Virus record (IMG/VR): IMGVR_UViG_3300006750_000022
Span: 1-39,479 of that record
Reading direction: 5' to 3' (one strand)
Length of the DNA stretch: 39,479 bases
From: a virus
The first letter of the stretch is position 1; every line of letters begins with the position of its first letter. This document shows, piece after piece, positions 9,406 through 17,130 of the stretch. Below the pieces are notes generated by a model, which did no database searches, was not told the DNA's origin, and saw only the letters and a program-made list of their open reading frames with translations. A program made the translations under genes and the position numbers.

Positions 9406-10155
9406 CTATTCTCCTTTCTGTTGAAACATTAAGTCTCTCATTAACCAATCGTTTTCAGTTATATGTTTGGCAATTCCTATAGCATCAGCATTAATTAGAG
9501 TTACTTTAATCTCTGGGAATACTTCAGCCATCTTTTTCTTAATTGTTCTCTTTCTATCGGCTTTCTCCATCCCTTTCTTTATACCGATTCCTTTTTGCCA
9601 TTCTCTGGGGGTTACATGGTAAACATTTGTCATTTCCTCACCAGCTAGTGCGCCTAACCACTGTCCATAATTAGTCCCAAATTTAAACGCAGCTCTCACC
9701 GCATTTGTGGGTCTTGCCCAGACCTTCTCCATTCCAACTAAAATCGAACTGAGGTATCCACCTTTACCTTGAAAATCCCACTTAATATGTCTCAGGGAAT
9801 CTACCATACCTTTTGCATCACTTGGGCATTTAATAACTTTCATGTCAAATAGCCAATCGCTACACCAAGCTATAGCTCCATTTGCACCTGGGTCTATACC
9901 TACGTATAAATACCCTGCGGTTGGAGCATCAGTTTTCACAGCGAACTTTACAGCTCTTACTATGTCTGAATCCGTTTCTTCAAAACCGCACTCTTCTTCA
10001 CATATATAGCCTTCTACTGTATTTTCTGGTGTTGCGGTTGTACCAAACTCTGCTTCTATAAGCCTACCCTTACATCTAGGGCAATGAAGAATACCTTTGT
10101 TTATCTCTATATAGATGCCTTCTTCGTCATGTTTTACTATGTCTCGTTTTGGCAT
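9406..10155 (-). CDS. RuvC-like Holliday junction resolvase with N-terminal zinc ribbon
   Basis: Residues 25-56 hold CPRC and CEEEC, a zinc ribbon. The RuvC/RNase H-fold core follows: VGIDPGANGAIAW (D88), VGMEKV (E143) and NADAIGIAK (D224), the acidic residues expected to bind two catalytic metals. It would cut branched DNA made by recombination or replication so that concatemers can be packaged. AGGAG precedes the ATG. The SSB-like, Sak3 and Cas4/RecB-like genes in the same arm fit a recombination-dependent replication scheme. The zinc ribbon fused before the resolvase is unusual and may add junction or partner binding. Confidence 0.88.
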   Translation of the reverse strand: MPKRDIVKHDEEGIYIEINKGILHCPRCKGRLIEAEFGTTATPENTVEGYICEEECGFEETDSDIVRAVKFAVKTDAPTAGYLYVGIDPGANGAIAWCSDWLFDMKVIKCPSDAKGMVDSLRHIKWDFQGKGGYLSSILVGMEKVWARPTNAVRAAFKFGTNYGQWLGALAGEEMTNVYHVTPREWQKGIGIKKGMEKADRKRTIKKKMAEVFPEIKVTLINADAIGIAKHITENDWLMRDLMFQQKGE

Positions 10156-10167
10156 TTTGATTTCTCC

Positions 10168-10425
10168 TCATATTTCATTCTTAACTCCAAATAGAGACTT
10201 CTCTTCTAAGTCCCTATTATACCTCTTTGATTGTCTAAAGCGTGTACCGTAATACTCTCTAATACAACACTGTCTGCAAACTATTCCAACTTCTTCTCTA
10301 GTGTATGCTGATGTAAAGTGGTAGTGTATTGCCTTTGTTTGCTTACTGCACATTCTGCATACCAGAATTTGCTTGTGGCTTATGTGTTTTACTATCGTTG
10401 GCGTCAGTTCTGGCTTCCTCGACAT
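10168..10425 (-). CDS. Zinc-binding protein, about 85 aa, start uncertain
   Basis: Two knuckles, CRMC and CRQCC, about 27 residues apart indicate a zinc ribbon; the C-terminus is basic. The reading frame overlaps the 3' end of the helicase gene in another frame. I chose the Met at 10425 because the later Met (10353) would delete the first zinc cysteine, but no good ribosome site precedes any candidate, and a start at 10461 or a non-ATG start is possible. The part downstream of the helicase stop (10343) is solid. Confidence 0.6.
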   Translation of the reverse strand: MSRKPELTPTIVKHISHKQILVCRMCSKQTKAIHYHFTSAYTREEVGIVCRQCCIREYYGTRFRQSKRYNRDLEEKSLFGVKNEI

Positions 10426-11725
10426 TCGTATATATCTTACACTTATCTCCATTAAAGCCAATTACATGATGTCCTACAACTCCATATCTAGCTTTGGCGG
10501 CTATTAGCTTTACTGTGTGTCTATCGAATCTACTACTGTCAAAAGCAAAGCCATAGAAAATAAGAAGTGCTGTCTCCGCTGTTTGCTCAATTACACCACT
10601 TTCTGCAAAGTCACTTAGCCTTGGCTCTGGGTCTATTCTTCTTTCTACTTCTCTATTTAATTGGCTAACTAGGATTGCTGAGATGTCATATTGCTTACAA
10701 GCCCACTTGTATTCGTATAGAATTTCTTCTATTTCAAATCTCCTATCTGTCTTTCCTTCTACGTTGATTAACTGTATATAGTCATCTATGATTACTTTTG
10801 GTTTTACTTTCGATATTTCTCTCATTGTATCGTTTAGATTTCTTATGTCGTCCATCATTGTCAAATACGGATAATATTTAGTCCTCATTAGCTTATCTAG
10901 CCTATCTATCTCTTTATTGTTCTTATAGAGTCCCCTTCTCATATTTTGATAACTTAGGTTTCCGCTTTCCATTACCATTAATTTTCTCCATATTTCCTCA
11001 CTTGTCATTTCTCTGTTAAATACCAATACCTTTGTTTCTTTCTCCACTAGTCCTTTAATGATATTTACAGCGAGAGTTGATTTACCATGACCTGGTCTAC
11101 CTCCTATAACTGTTATTTCTCCCTTTGACATTCCACCAGCTACCCAATCTAATTCTGGCATGCCGAATTTAGTCAGATTGGCTCCTGATCTTATTTCCTG
11201 TAAGGCTTGATTTGCTATAAGAGACAAGTCTTTCTTATTAGATGGCTGTACCTGCTTTAGCTCATCTATAAGCCTAGCATGCCCTTCTAATAGGATGTTT
11301 ACCTCATCATAGTCAGAGAATGATGAATTATAGAGGTTATAGGCACTATTTGCTGTTTCTCTTTGAATATATCTTTCCCATACGATCTTAGCATATGTTT
11401 CAATATTATGAACTGATTCAATATTCTCAACTAGTCCTGTGATGTAGTATGCTCCAACAGCTTCCTTTTTACCTCCCTCTCTATGTATTAATTCATCTTT
11501 ACAGGCATTAGTTACTGTGATTACATCAATCACTTTATTATTCTTATAGAGTTCCGTGATTCCTTTCCATACTATATAATTCTCTGCTGTATATATAGCT
11601 TCAGGTTTTCTTATCCATTTTAAGGCTTTCTCATATATATCATATGTTTCTTCACCTGCGTTAAGTATGCAACCGAGACAGGCTTCTTCTGCTTCTCTAC
11701 TGTGCGGATTAGGTTTTATATCCAT
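10343..11725 (-). CDS. dnaB: Replicative DNA helicase, DnaB family
   Basis: 460 residues, the usual DnaB length. The N-terminal domain opens with EAEEACLGCIL as in DnaB. The RecA-like domain has Walker A GRPGHGKST (209-217), Walker B VIIDD (311-315) and the SQLNREVE segment (about 354-361) typical of DnaB motif 4. It would unwind DNA 5' to 3' at the phage fork as a hexamer. AAAGGAG precedes the ATG. No primase or DNA polymerase was recognised in the window, so it probably feeds a host or hybrid replisome. Confidence 0.95.
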   Translation of the reverse strand: MDIKPNPHSREAEEACLGCILNAGEETYDIYEKALKWIRKPEAIYTAENYIVWKGITELYKNNKVIDVITVTNACKDELIHREGGKKEAVGAYYITGLVENIESVHNIETYAKIVWERYIQRETANSAYNLYNSSFSDYDEVNILLEGHARLIDELKQVQPSNKKDLSLIANQALQEIRSGANLTKFGMPELDWVAGGMSKGEITVIGGRPGHGKSTLAVNIIKGLVEKETKVLVFNREMTSEEIWRKLMVMESGNLSYQNMRRGLYKNNKEIDRLDKLMRTKYYPYLTMMDDIRNLNDTMREISKVKPKVIIDDYIQLINVEGKTDRRFEIEEILYEYKWACKQYDISAILVSQLNREVERRIDPEPRLSDFAESGVIEQTAETALLIFYGFAFDSSRFDRHTVKLIAAKARYGVVGHHVIGFNGDKCKIYTNVEEARTDANDSKTHKPQANSGMQNVQ

Positions 11726-11739
11726 CGTATTACTCCTTT

Positions 11740-12573
11740 CTAAAATAGATGTTCTTGGATAATGGGGTCGTAATTCATTATAAGAAGTTCACAGAAATCC
11801 TTATCTCTTGCTTCTGTCGCACCCGAGTACTTCGTCTTTATCTCCTGTACGTTATAATCATGGTATAAAGCCCTCACTTCTTCTCTGTTATCGTAACTGA
11901 GCATGAATTTACCCCCTCCCTGGTCAATCTGGTCTACCGCCTCCTTTAGGTCTTTATGCTCTTTTTGTCCAAAAGGATACCTGTAATAGTCCTTTCTTTC
12001 ACCTGCTACCCAATATGGGGGATCGAGATACCAGCAATCTTCTTCTCTTGGCTTATATCTAGTAATTAGCTCTCTAAAATCTAGGGACTCAATGGTAACT
12101 CCATTAAAGTACGTTCTAGAATGTTTAAGCTCCTCAATCAGATTGGCTCCCCAATCTGTCTTTGCTTGTTTTGAAAATGCTCCGTGTACAGATTTATTAA
12201 ATGCTGTCTTTACCTGATAATAATATCTGGCGGCTCGTTTAGGATCGGGAATAGTAATATTCCTATTTTCCTTTAATTCTTTCTTAATCTGATAGAAAAG
12301 AGTTCTAGAGCGTGGATACCAATATATATACTCAGCTAATTTGTCGAAATCTTCAATTACGGATATGTACAGATTAATAACATCGTCATCAATATCATTA
12401 ACTACATTCCATTTAACCTTCTTCTTTCTGAAAAACATTGATAGACCACCAGCAAACATCTCTATATACCGTTGATGAGGGGGAAGCATAGGAACGAGCC
12501 TTCTGCTCAGTTCAAACTTCCCCCCAAAGTACGGTAGAATAACAGGACATTTCTGCCATTCATAACTACTCAT
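11740..12573 (-). CDS. dam: Dam-type adenine-N6 DNA methyltransferase
   Basis: The order of motifs is that of the D12/Dam class: LPYFGGKF at residues 13-20 for S-adenosylmethionine binding, IEMFAGG at 37-43, and the catalytic DPPY at 184-187. The 277-aa length fits. Dam-type enzymes modify adenine, often in GATC, and phages use them to evade restriction or time DNA events; the target here is not known. The ATG overlaps the stop of the DUF932 gene (TAATG), indicating translational coupling. Confidence 0.92.
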   Translation of the reverse strand: MSSYEWQKCPVILPYFGGKFELSRRLVPMLPPHQRYIEMFAGGLSMFFRKKKVKWNVVNDIDDDVINLYISVIEDFDKLAEYIYWYPRSRTLFYQIKKELKENRNITIPDPKRAARYYYQVKTAFNKSVHGAFSKQAKTDWGANLIEELKHSRTYFNGVTIESLDFRELITRYKPREEDCWYLDPPYWVAGERKDYYRYPFGQKEHKDLKEAVDQIDQGGGKFMLSYDNREEVRALYHDYNVQEIKTKYSGATEARDKDFCELLIMNYDPIIQEHLF

Positions 12574-13364
12574 TATGCAACCGCTACAAAGTCAGCATTG
12601 TCAGACATCTTCTTAATAGTATTATAGACATTGGACTCTAGCTTATGAGTTGTCTCTTTATCTCTATTAAGAACGTGTGTTGCCATCCAAGTACAAGTAT
12701 TTAGTAAATCCCAATACGTTTCTGGCTTATGTGTCAGTAGATGATTAACAAGACTTTCCATAGATTGCTCAGGGAACAGTTCTATTATCTTAGCTATATC
12801 AGACTCATTTACTTTTATCCCTTGTAGGTCAGGTAGGTCATGTTCAATCGCTTGTATTGACGTTCTAATCATATCAGGGAGAGTAGTATCAAGATTCTCC
12901 ATATTTGGATTGAATACGCTATGTCTGTTATTGAATGTGCCATAGGTTATCCCTATAATCATTCCGTTGCTACAGACTAACCTGTATGCTCCACACATGA
13001 TGTATACCTGGGATGACCCATCATAGCTATTCCCCATTATGATCTCAGGATGCATATCATCCTCTCCGACTTTAACTGTCTGAGGGAATCTAAACTTCCA
13101 TCTACACCTGGCTCCACGTCCAAAAGACTTTTCTTCAACAAGTCTTCCTTCATATTCTTTGATAATCTTTTCAGATTTATCAAAGACTTCTTGATTGCTG
13201 ACTAGCTTGTATTCGTTGCTCATACAACTAATCACTTTATCGGTAGCTGAATTAACTATGAACTTATATCCAGTATTGTCATTTAATCCAAGCATTGCTG
13301 GCATTTCCTTTACTGGGAATAAGACATCATTATTTCGTTGGTGTTGTAGTATCTGATTGCTCAT
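12573..13364 (-). CDS. DUF932 (phage/plasmid-like) protein
   Basis: The central segment NSYDGSSQVYI followed by GAYRLVCSNGMIIG is the hallmark of DUF932 proteins, common in phages and plasmids. The biochemical role of the family is not established. GGAGG stands nine bases before the ATG, inside the end of the upstream gene, and the 3' end is coupled to the methylase. Position suggests a role in DNA metabolism or modification; that is inference. Confidence 0.85.
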   Translation of the reverse strand: MSNQILQHQRNNDVLFPVKEMPAMLGLNDNTGYKFIVNSATDKVISCMSNEYKLVSNQEVFDKSEKIIKEYEGRLVEEKSFGRGARCRWKFRFPQTVKVGEDDMHPEIIMGNSYDGSSQVYIMCGAYRLVCSNGMIIGITYGTFNNRHSVFNPNMENLDTTLPDMIRTSIQAIEHDLPDLQGIKVNESDIAKIIELFPEQSMESLVNHLLTHKPETYWDLLNTCTWMATHVLNRDKETTHKLESNVYNTIKKMSDNADFVAVA

Positions 13365-13791
13365 TACTTATATCCTCCATTTTGTATCTAAGTGTATTTC
13401 CACCTAGACGTTTATTTTCCATTTCCTTTAAGGACTCTCTATTCTTGTCGTGATTTTGTATAATTGCACGAAGATATGGGAATCCCTTTCCTCTGTTTAC
13501 GTGTTTTGCTGCATGGTATTGATTCAATCCCCATTCAACAACCTCTGGTTTACATCCCTCTATTGCTATGAGGAATTTTCTTGCTGCCTGTCTATTCTCT
13601 GATGGAATAGTCCTAATAATGGATCGGCAAATCTTTCTTAGAGATTTTCTAACCTTCTCTGGCCATTTAGCGTATAGCTCTCTTATATCTACTGATTGAT
13701 TGATGCTTCCGAAATTATTAATATTAACGAGTGGCTTATTACAATGTGGGCATTTAAAGGGAAGTGTCTTACCATCAAACTCACGTGGCAT
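13330..13791 (-). CDS. Possible replisome loader/DnaD-like protein with zinc knuckle
   Basis: I start at the ATG at 13791 (MPREFDGKTLPFKCPHC); the longer frame would need a TTG start. Near the N-terminus is a CPHC knuckle, the middle is basic and helical, and RGKGFPYLRAIIQNHDKNRE resembles the 'FpYLkaIikN' ending of DnaD-like primosome proteins. Loading the neighbouring DnaB-type helicase would fit, but this is inference from a short match. The gene overlaps its upstream neighbour by 11 nt and the DUF932 gene by 35 nt. Confidence 0.7.
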   Translation of the reverse strand: MPREFDGKTLPFKCPHCNKPLVNINNFGSINQSVDIRELYAKWPEKVRKSLRKICRSIIRTIPSENRQAARKFLIAIEGCKPEVVEWGLNQYHAAKHVNRGKGFPYLRAIIQNHDKNRESLKEMENKRLGGNTLRYKMEDISNEQSDTTTPTK

Positions 13792-13984
13792 ATTTATCTC
13801 TAAGATAGACACCAATGGTCTTCGCTTCTTTTAGTGGGATTTCATTTTGTGCATATCTGGTATATTTCCATCCTTTCTTATCGTACAGTGCTTTTCTATT
13901 GGGGTGTCTACCTCTGCAGACAAGTTGATACCTTTTTGTATTCAACTTTTTCTTAAACCAGTGTAAAAATACTCTATTCGCCAT
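13781..13984 (-). CDS. Hypothetical basic protein, 67 aa
   Basis: The likely start is the ATG at 13984 (MANRVF), overlapping the end of the upstream gene by 11 nt; the longer frame to 14035 would overlap much more. The protein is strongly basic (CRGRHPNRK, DKKGWKYTR), with repeated Lys/Arg and Tyr/Trp, suggesting nucleic-acid binding. No family recognised. Confidence 0.6.
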   Translation of the reverse strand: MANRVFLHWFKKKLNTKRYQLVCRGRHPNRKALYDKKGWKYTRYAQNEIPLKEAKTIGVYLRDKYAT

Positions 13985-14318
13985 CGTGTTCTTCAGGTTG
14001 AACACGTATATTGGGATTTGCTTCTTTGACATCATATGCTCCTTTTTGATAGGTTACTTGAGTTCCGCCTGCAATCTGTTTCTTTCCTAAATAGAATTTT
14101 GCCAAATCCTCGGCAAACTCTTCAGTACAATTAGTAAATTTTGGTACAGCATAGAATAATACGGTTGCGTAACTTGCGTTTGCACCAAGAAATACGCCTA
14201 TCATTCCTCCACTTGTTTTAAAATGGTCACCTTGCTCTAGCGATTCAAGGTCAACATATTTTTTCCTTTTAGTCACATTCCTCGCAGTATAGGGGCCCAT
14301 GGAATAATTGTGCTTCAC
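13974..14318 (-). CDS. Hypothetical protein, about 108-114 aa
   Basis: Either the GTG at 14318 or the ATG at 14300 (MGPYTARN) is the start; neither has a strong ribosome site, and both overlap the stop of the upstream gene. The middle (GDHFKTSGGMIGVFLG) looks like a small beta-barrel, and the end is acidic (QPEEHDGE). No known family; it lies in a run of tightly overlapping small early genes. Confidence 0.65.
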   Translation of the reverse strand: MKHNYSMGPYTARNVTKRKKYVDLESLEQGDHFKTSGGMIGVFLGANASYATVLFYAVPKFTNCTEEFAEDLAKFYLGKKQIAGGTQVTYQKGAYDVKEANPNIRVQPEEHDGE

Positions 14319-14547
14319 TTGTAGTATTCTCCTCTTCTTTGATTATTGAGTCTCCATCATTAATTATTGGCGATTCTGATCTATCTTCTTTTCCTTTTTG
14401 TCTCATACCTGAAAGCATATCATACAGGTCTCTATGCAGTGGTAAATAGTGACGTTTATGTGGTTTGTCATGTGTCTCACCAAGACATTCTACTATCATT
14501 GACAATTCGCTTTCTGTCATTCTTATTAATACTCTGGGTTCTCCCAT
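14269..14547 (-). CDS. Hypothetical protein, 92 aa
   Basis: AAAAGGAG sits eight bases before the ATG, a strong start. The N-terminal part (RMTESELSMIVECLGET) is a likely helix, the middle is charged, and the protein ends in CEECD, a possible single metal knuckle. No family recognised. It is the first gene after a 114-nt gene-free gap that holds an inverted repeat. Confidence 0.7.
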   Translation of the reverse strand: MGEPRVLIRMTESELSMIVECLGETHDKPHKRHYLPLHRDLYDMLSGMRQKGKEDRSESPIINDGDSIIKEEENTTSEAQLFHGPLYCEECD

Positions 14548-14582
14548 TGATATTTCTCCTTTTAATTATGTGGCAAAGATAT

Positions 14583-14652
14583 GGGAGAGTGGTATAAAAC
14601 ACGTGAGGAGTAAACACCGAATAGGAAAGGAAACGGTGGGAACCACTCTCCC
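14583..14652 (-). repeat. 11-bp perfect inverted repeat enclosing a second stem
   Basis: GGGAGAGTGGT (14583-14593) and ACCACTCTCCC (14642-14652) are perfect inverted copies 48 nt apart. Between them CACCG/CGGTG makes a 5-bp inner stem with a 14-nt loop that is pyrimidine-rich on the minus strand (TTTCC repeated). It lies between two minus-strand genes, so it could be a small structured RNA, a processing site or a terminator; no T tract follows the outer stem. Confidence 0.6.
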
Positions 14653-14661
14653 TTCCTCAAG

Positions 14662-14925
14662 TTAGCCTTTCCCTTTAAAAAAACCAAGCTGCGTTTTGTC
14701 CTCTGGCTTCCATTCAAAGTCATACAGAGTGTATTCTCCTCTATACTTGCTTTTGATTTTCTTAGCATGTAATTGCTTTGGATTTGATAGAGATTTATAT
14801 GGAATAGTCATCTCTTCTCCATTATGATCTATTATAAGGTCTTCTCTATCTTGCGCACATCTCTTAACAACGTAATCCCTAACAGATACATGACCTTTCC
14901 ATACTTTCTTAACTAGATATTTCAT
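14662..14925 (-). CDS. Hypothetical protein, 87 aa
   Basis: The product is basic and beta-rich (VSVRDYVVKRC, IIDHNGEEMTIPYKSL), resembling a small SH3- or OB-like fold but without a recognised family. The start overlaps the stop of the upstream gene by 4 nt, with an AGGGAGG run just before the coupling site. The 68-aa frame at 14562-14768 runs through its end in another frame and is taken as a shadow. Confidence 0.7.
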   Translation of the reverse strand: MKYLVKKVWKGHVSVRDYVVKRCAQDREDLIIDHNGEEMTIPYKSLSNPKQLHAKKIKSKYRGEYTLYDFEWKPEDKTQLGFFKGKG

Positions 14926-15164
14926 TTGCCTACATCCTCCCTTTCTAATGGTATATAGTATCCTGGGGGAGCATCATCTATGTCCTGTTTCTTCTTTTTC
15001 CAGATACCTTCTTCTTCAAGTTCTTGCTGGGCTTTTAGAAATCTATCGGCAGATAGTTCTGCTGATCTACGATCTTTAAAATAACAATCATTCATAAGAT
15101 AATCAACTAACTCTTCTTTGTCGCCTAGTTCTGATAGGTAGGCTACCCATCCCATTTTACTCAT
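14922..15164 (-). CDS. Hypothetical protein, 80 aa
   Basis: The ATGA overlap with the upstream stop fixes the start at MSKMGW. The protein is acidic and mostly helical (GDKEELVDYLMNDCYF, AQQELEEEG). No known family. It is part of a chain of five small genes joined by 1- to 35-nt overlaps. Confidence 0.7.
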   Translation of the reverse strand: MSKMGWVAYLSELGDKEELVDYLMNDCYFKDRRSAELSADRFLKAQQELEEEGIWKKKKQDIDDAPPGYYIPLEREDVGK

Positions 15165-15379
15165 TTCTCTATCTCCTTCTCTGTGTTTAAGCTATCGGGT
15201 ACGGTTGTACTGTCGGGTCGTGTAAGGATCAGGTCATCAACTAAGATACCCTTTCCTTGCTGTTCTTCTAACCATTGTTCTCTTATAAATATATCATCTT
15301 CCCTGCTTTTAAGCATACCATGATGATCTGCTACGAGTATGGCGAGTGTTATTGCTATATGTATGTAAAATTCTAACAT
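15161..15379 (-). CDS. Small membrane-anchored protein, 72 aa
   Basis: Residues 2-17 (LEFYIHIAITLAILVA) form a hydrophobic segment that could anchor the protein in the inner membrane, followed by a charged C-terminal domain. No lipobox. It overlaps both neighbours by a few bases. A host-envelope or lysis accessory role is possible but unproven. Confidence 0.65.
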   Translation of the reverse strand: MLEFYIHIAITLAILVADHHGMLKSREDDIFIREQWLEEQQGKGILVDDLILTRPDSTTVPDSLNTEKEIEK

Positions 15380-15612
15380 TAGTCTCCCTCCGTTCCACCT
15401 GGCACAGGTGACGGGCCCTTTGCCCGAACAGGTTTATCATTATTAAATTCTTTAAACCTCTCAAACTCAGAATCAAAGTGCCACGGCTTTTCAACTATGT
15501 CTATTATTTGACCTGGGCTACAATTTCCTGCTGCTACCCATCTAAGGAATTGTATAAACTCCTCGCTTGAGTGACATTCATTTCCCGTCATTGTGAAGCT
15601 TGTAATTTCCAT
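15379..15612 (-). CDS. Hypothetical protein, 77 aa
   Basis: I place the start at the ATG at 15612 (MEITSF) because AGGAGG lies eight bases upstream; the longer frame to 15651 starts before that site. The product has a helical middle (SSEEFIQFLRWVAAGN) and a Pro/Gly-rich tail ending in EGD. No family recognised. It overlaps the upstream gene by 35 nt. Confidence 0.65.
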   Translation of the reverse strand: MEITSFTMTGNECHSSEEFIQFLRWVAAGNCSPGQIIDIVEKPWHFDSEFERFKEFNNDKPVRAKGPSPVPGGTEGD

Positions 15613-15781
15613 TGTCGTCATCCTCCTTATTGATTTCGTATTTTTCGGCATATTCTTGTGCTATTCTAGTAAGGTATGTTGGGAGCACATGAGGGCCACG
15701 TACCAGTATTGCTTCTATGAGATGCTCAGCATCTTTAACTCTCTCTTTTAACCGTTGTATATATGGTACGTCAGGCTTCAT
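15578..15781 (-). CDS. Hypothetical helical protein, 67 aa
   Basis: AAAAGGAG precedes the ATG by five bases. The product is largely helical (IQRLKERVKDAEHLIEAILV) with an acidic end. It is the first gene downstream of the 400-nt gene-free structured region, and an 8-bp hairpin (15800-15807 with 15821-15828) stands just before its ribosome site. Confidence 0.7.
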   Translation of the reverse strand: MKPDVPYIQRLKERVKDAEHLIEAILVRGPHVLPTYLTRIAQEYAEKYEINKEDDDNGNYKLHNDGK

Positions 15782-15795
15782 GTTTTCTCCTTTTA

Positions 15796-16199
15796 ATTTT
15801 TTAGAGAACGATAATTTCTATCTCTAAATCTTTATGGATGGTTAGCCCCTTACTCCGCAAACAGAGTATTAACCGTGTGTGTTTATAGTCTAACACTTAA
15901 TAGGGCTCTAGATTCATTACGGCAACTACCTATTAGAGGTGTCCAGCAATTTCTACCAATCTTAAATTGGCTCATCGGTGACCATCCATAATTTAGATGG
16001 GACTTGGCAAGGCGTTTCGAGACTCATAACTTGCGGTAGCGAATCTCGGTCTAGTCGCAGATGTATGGATTTAGTTAGCCTGCAGGACACTTATTCCATT
16101 CCATCTTCCAAGCCCCCTCGAAATTTTGCGACATGCTCATAGTATCGTTTGAGGGTTTTACCCGAGGTAAGGGTTGATTTGCTATGAACATGCCGACTT
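15796..16199 (-). ncRNA. Candidate structured non-coding RNA of about 400 nt
   Basis: This is the longest gene-free stretch in the window. It holds several stems: a 14-bp stem (16129-16142 with 16182-16195), an 8-bp stem (16018-16025 with 16041-16048), a 7-bp hairpin (15851-15857 with 15862-15868) inside a 5-bp stem (15840-15844 with 15870-15874), CCAAT/ATTGG (15956-15970), CCATC/GATGG (15982-16000) and an 8-bp hairpin (15800-15828). All four imperfect pairs in the first three stems are G-U on a minus-strand RNA but A-C mismatches on the plus strand, so the RNA is read leftward, co-directional with the flanking genes. I do not recognise the class; it is not tmRNA or RNase P by motif. Confidence 0.6.
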
Positions 16200-16201
16200 C
16201 A

Positions 16202-16849
16202 TTAAAATGGAATATCGTCAGCTTCTAATTCATCAGAGCTTTTAGGTTGCCCTTCAGCCCAGAATTGAGAATCTTTGACTTTCCATACACTTCTTACTTC
16301 CTGTTGATGTTTAGGAAGCTCCCTTGTATCCTTTGTAACGAAGTGTTCTTGCATAAGTCTCACTAAGTAAGGCTTACCAATAACATCGTCAGTCTCAGGG
16401 ATTTCTAACTTGTACGTCAATGTGCCATCTTTATCAACTGACTCGGTTTCAATTCCGAGATTAGTCAGCCAATCAAAGTAGCCTTTATTACGACCAGACT
16501 CACTTCCTGAGTCAAATAGGAAAACGCCTTTACCTCTAAATCGCTTTCCTACTATGTGCTTACAATCAGTAATCGTCTGTTGACCTCTCTCATTGTGTAC
16601 GGGAACTCTATGCCCTTCATTATCTGTGGCATAGTTATATCCATCCATTTCCCACACTAGTTGAGTTAGCTCTTTAGCTTCATCAGCAATCTCGTATTCT
16701 AGTTCAAATACAGTTGCTTGATTACCTCTTACCGTAACTGGTCGCTCATTTAACGCACAGATGTGTGCAGGGTAGAGATTCCCATCATCTATAGGTCTCC
16801 ATCCTGCCTTTGATTTACTAGGATCAAACGTGGCTTCTGAGGTTCTCAT
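16202..16849 (-). CDS. Single-stranded DNA-binding protein-like, DDIPF tail
   Basis: The 215-aa protein ends in EADDIPF, the acidic tip by which bacterial and phage SSBs recruit partners. The body is beta-rich (FELEYEIADEAKEL, TYKLEIPETDDVI), consistent with an OB-fold, though closer to phage-specific SSB types than to E. coli SSB. It would coat single-stranded DNA for the neighbouring Sak3 annealing protein. AAAGGGA precedes the ATG. The stop is intact and adjacent to the structured RNA region. Confidence 0.8.
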   Translation of the reverse strand: MRTSEATFDPSKSKAGWRPIDDGNLYPAHICALNERPVTVRGNQATVFELEYEIADEAKELTQLVWEMDGYNYATDNEGHRVPVHNERGQQTITDCKHIVGKRFRGKGVFLFDSGSESGRNKGYFDWLTNLGIETESVDKDGTLTYKLEIPETDDVIGKPYLVRLMQEHFVTKDTRELPKHQQEVRSVWKVKDSQFWAEGQPKSSDELEADDIPF

Positions 16850-17130
16850 TGTGTAGTCCCTTTGGTCTTTATTTCAGTACCATATTCACGTATTAGCTCG
16901 TTTACTCTAGTATGAAACTCGGTCATCTTTTTACTCCAAGTGGTCTTATTACCACCTTCAAAGTAAAGCCGAGGTATTACTACTTTCCCATCTGCTGTTT
17001 TGAAACTGAAGTTAGTTGTAGTCCTCTTAGAGCTTACAACTCCCTCAGTCTCCATTTGGGTTCTGAGTTTAGCACTGATAATGTTCTTCTTTTGAAGGTC
17101 ATCAGCTTCTGCTACTGTTAGTTTACCCAT
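16846..17130 (-). CDS. Hypothetical protein in recombination cassette, 94 aa
   Basis: AAGGAG lies seven bases before the ATG; the ends overlap both neighbours by a few bases. The sequence is Lys/Thr-rich with a beta-like middle (TTNFSFKTADGKVVI) and a helical end (FHTRVNELIREYG). No known family. Its place between the SSB-like and Sak3 genes suggests a DNA-handling accessory. Confidence 0.7.
   Translation of the reverse strand: MGKLTVAEADDLQKKNIISAKLRTQMETEGVVSSKRTTTNFSFKTADGKVVIPRLYFEGGNKTTWSKKMTEFHTRVNELIREYGTEIKTKGTTQ

Noticed and set aside
15841-15960. Group I intron-like pieces (AAATTGCTGGA and GAATCTAGAGCCC on the minus strand, with CTGGA/TCTAG pairing like P4, and TTAGACTATA like R)
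   Set aside because: No matching S/P7 strand was found downstream, the flanking genes are intact, and no exon junction can be placed. Kept as an unassigned structured RNA.
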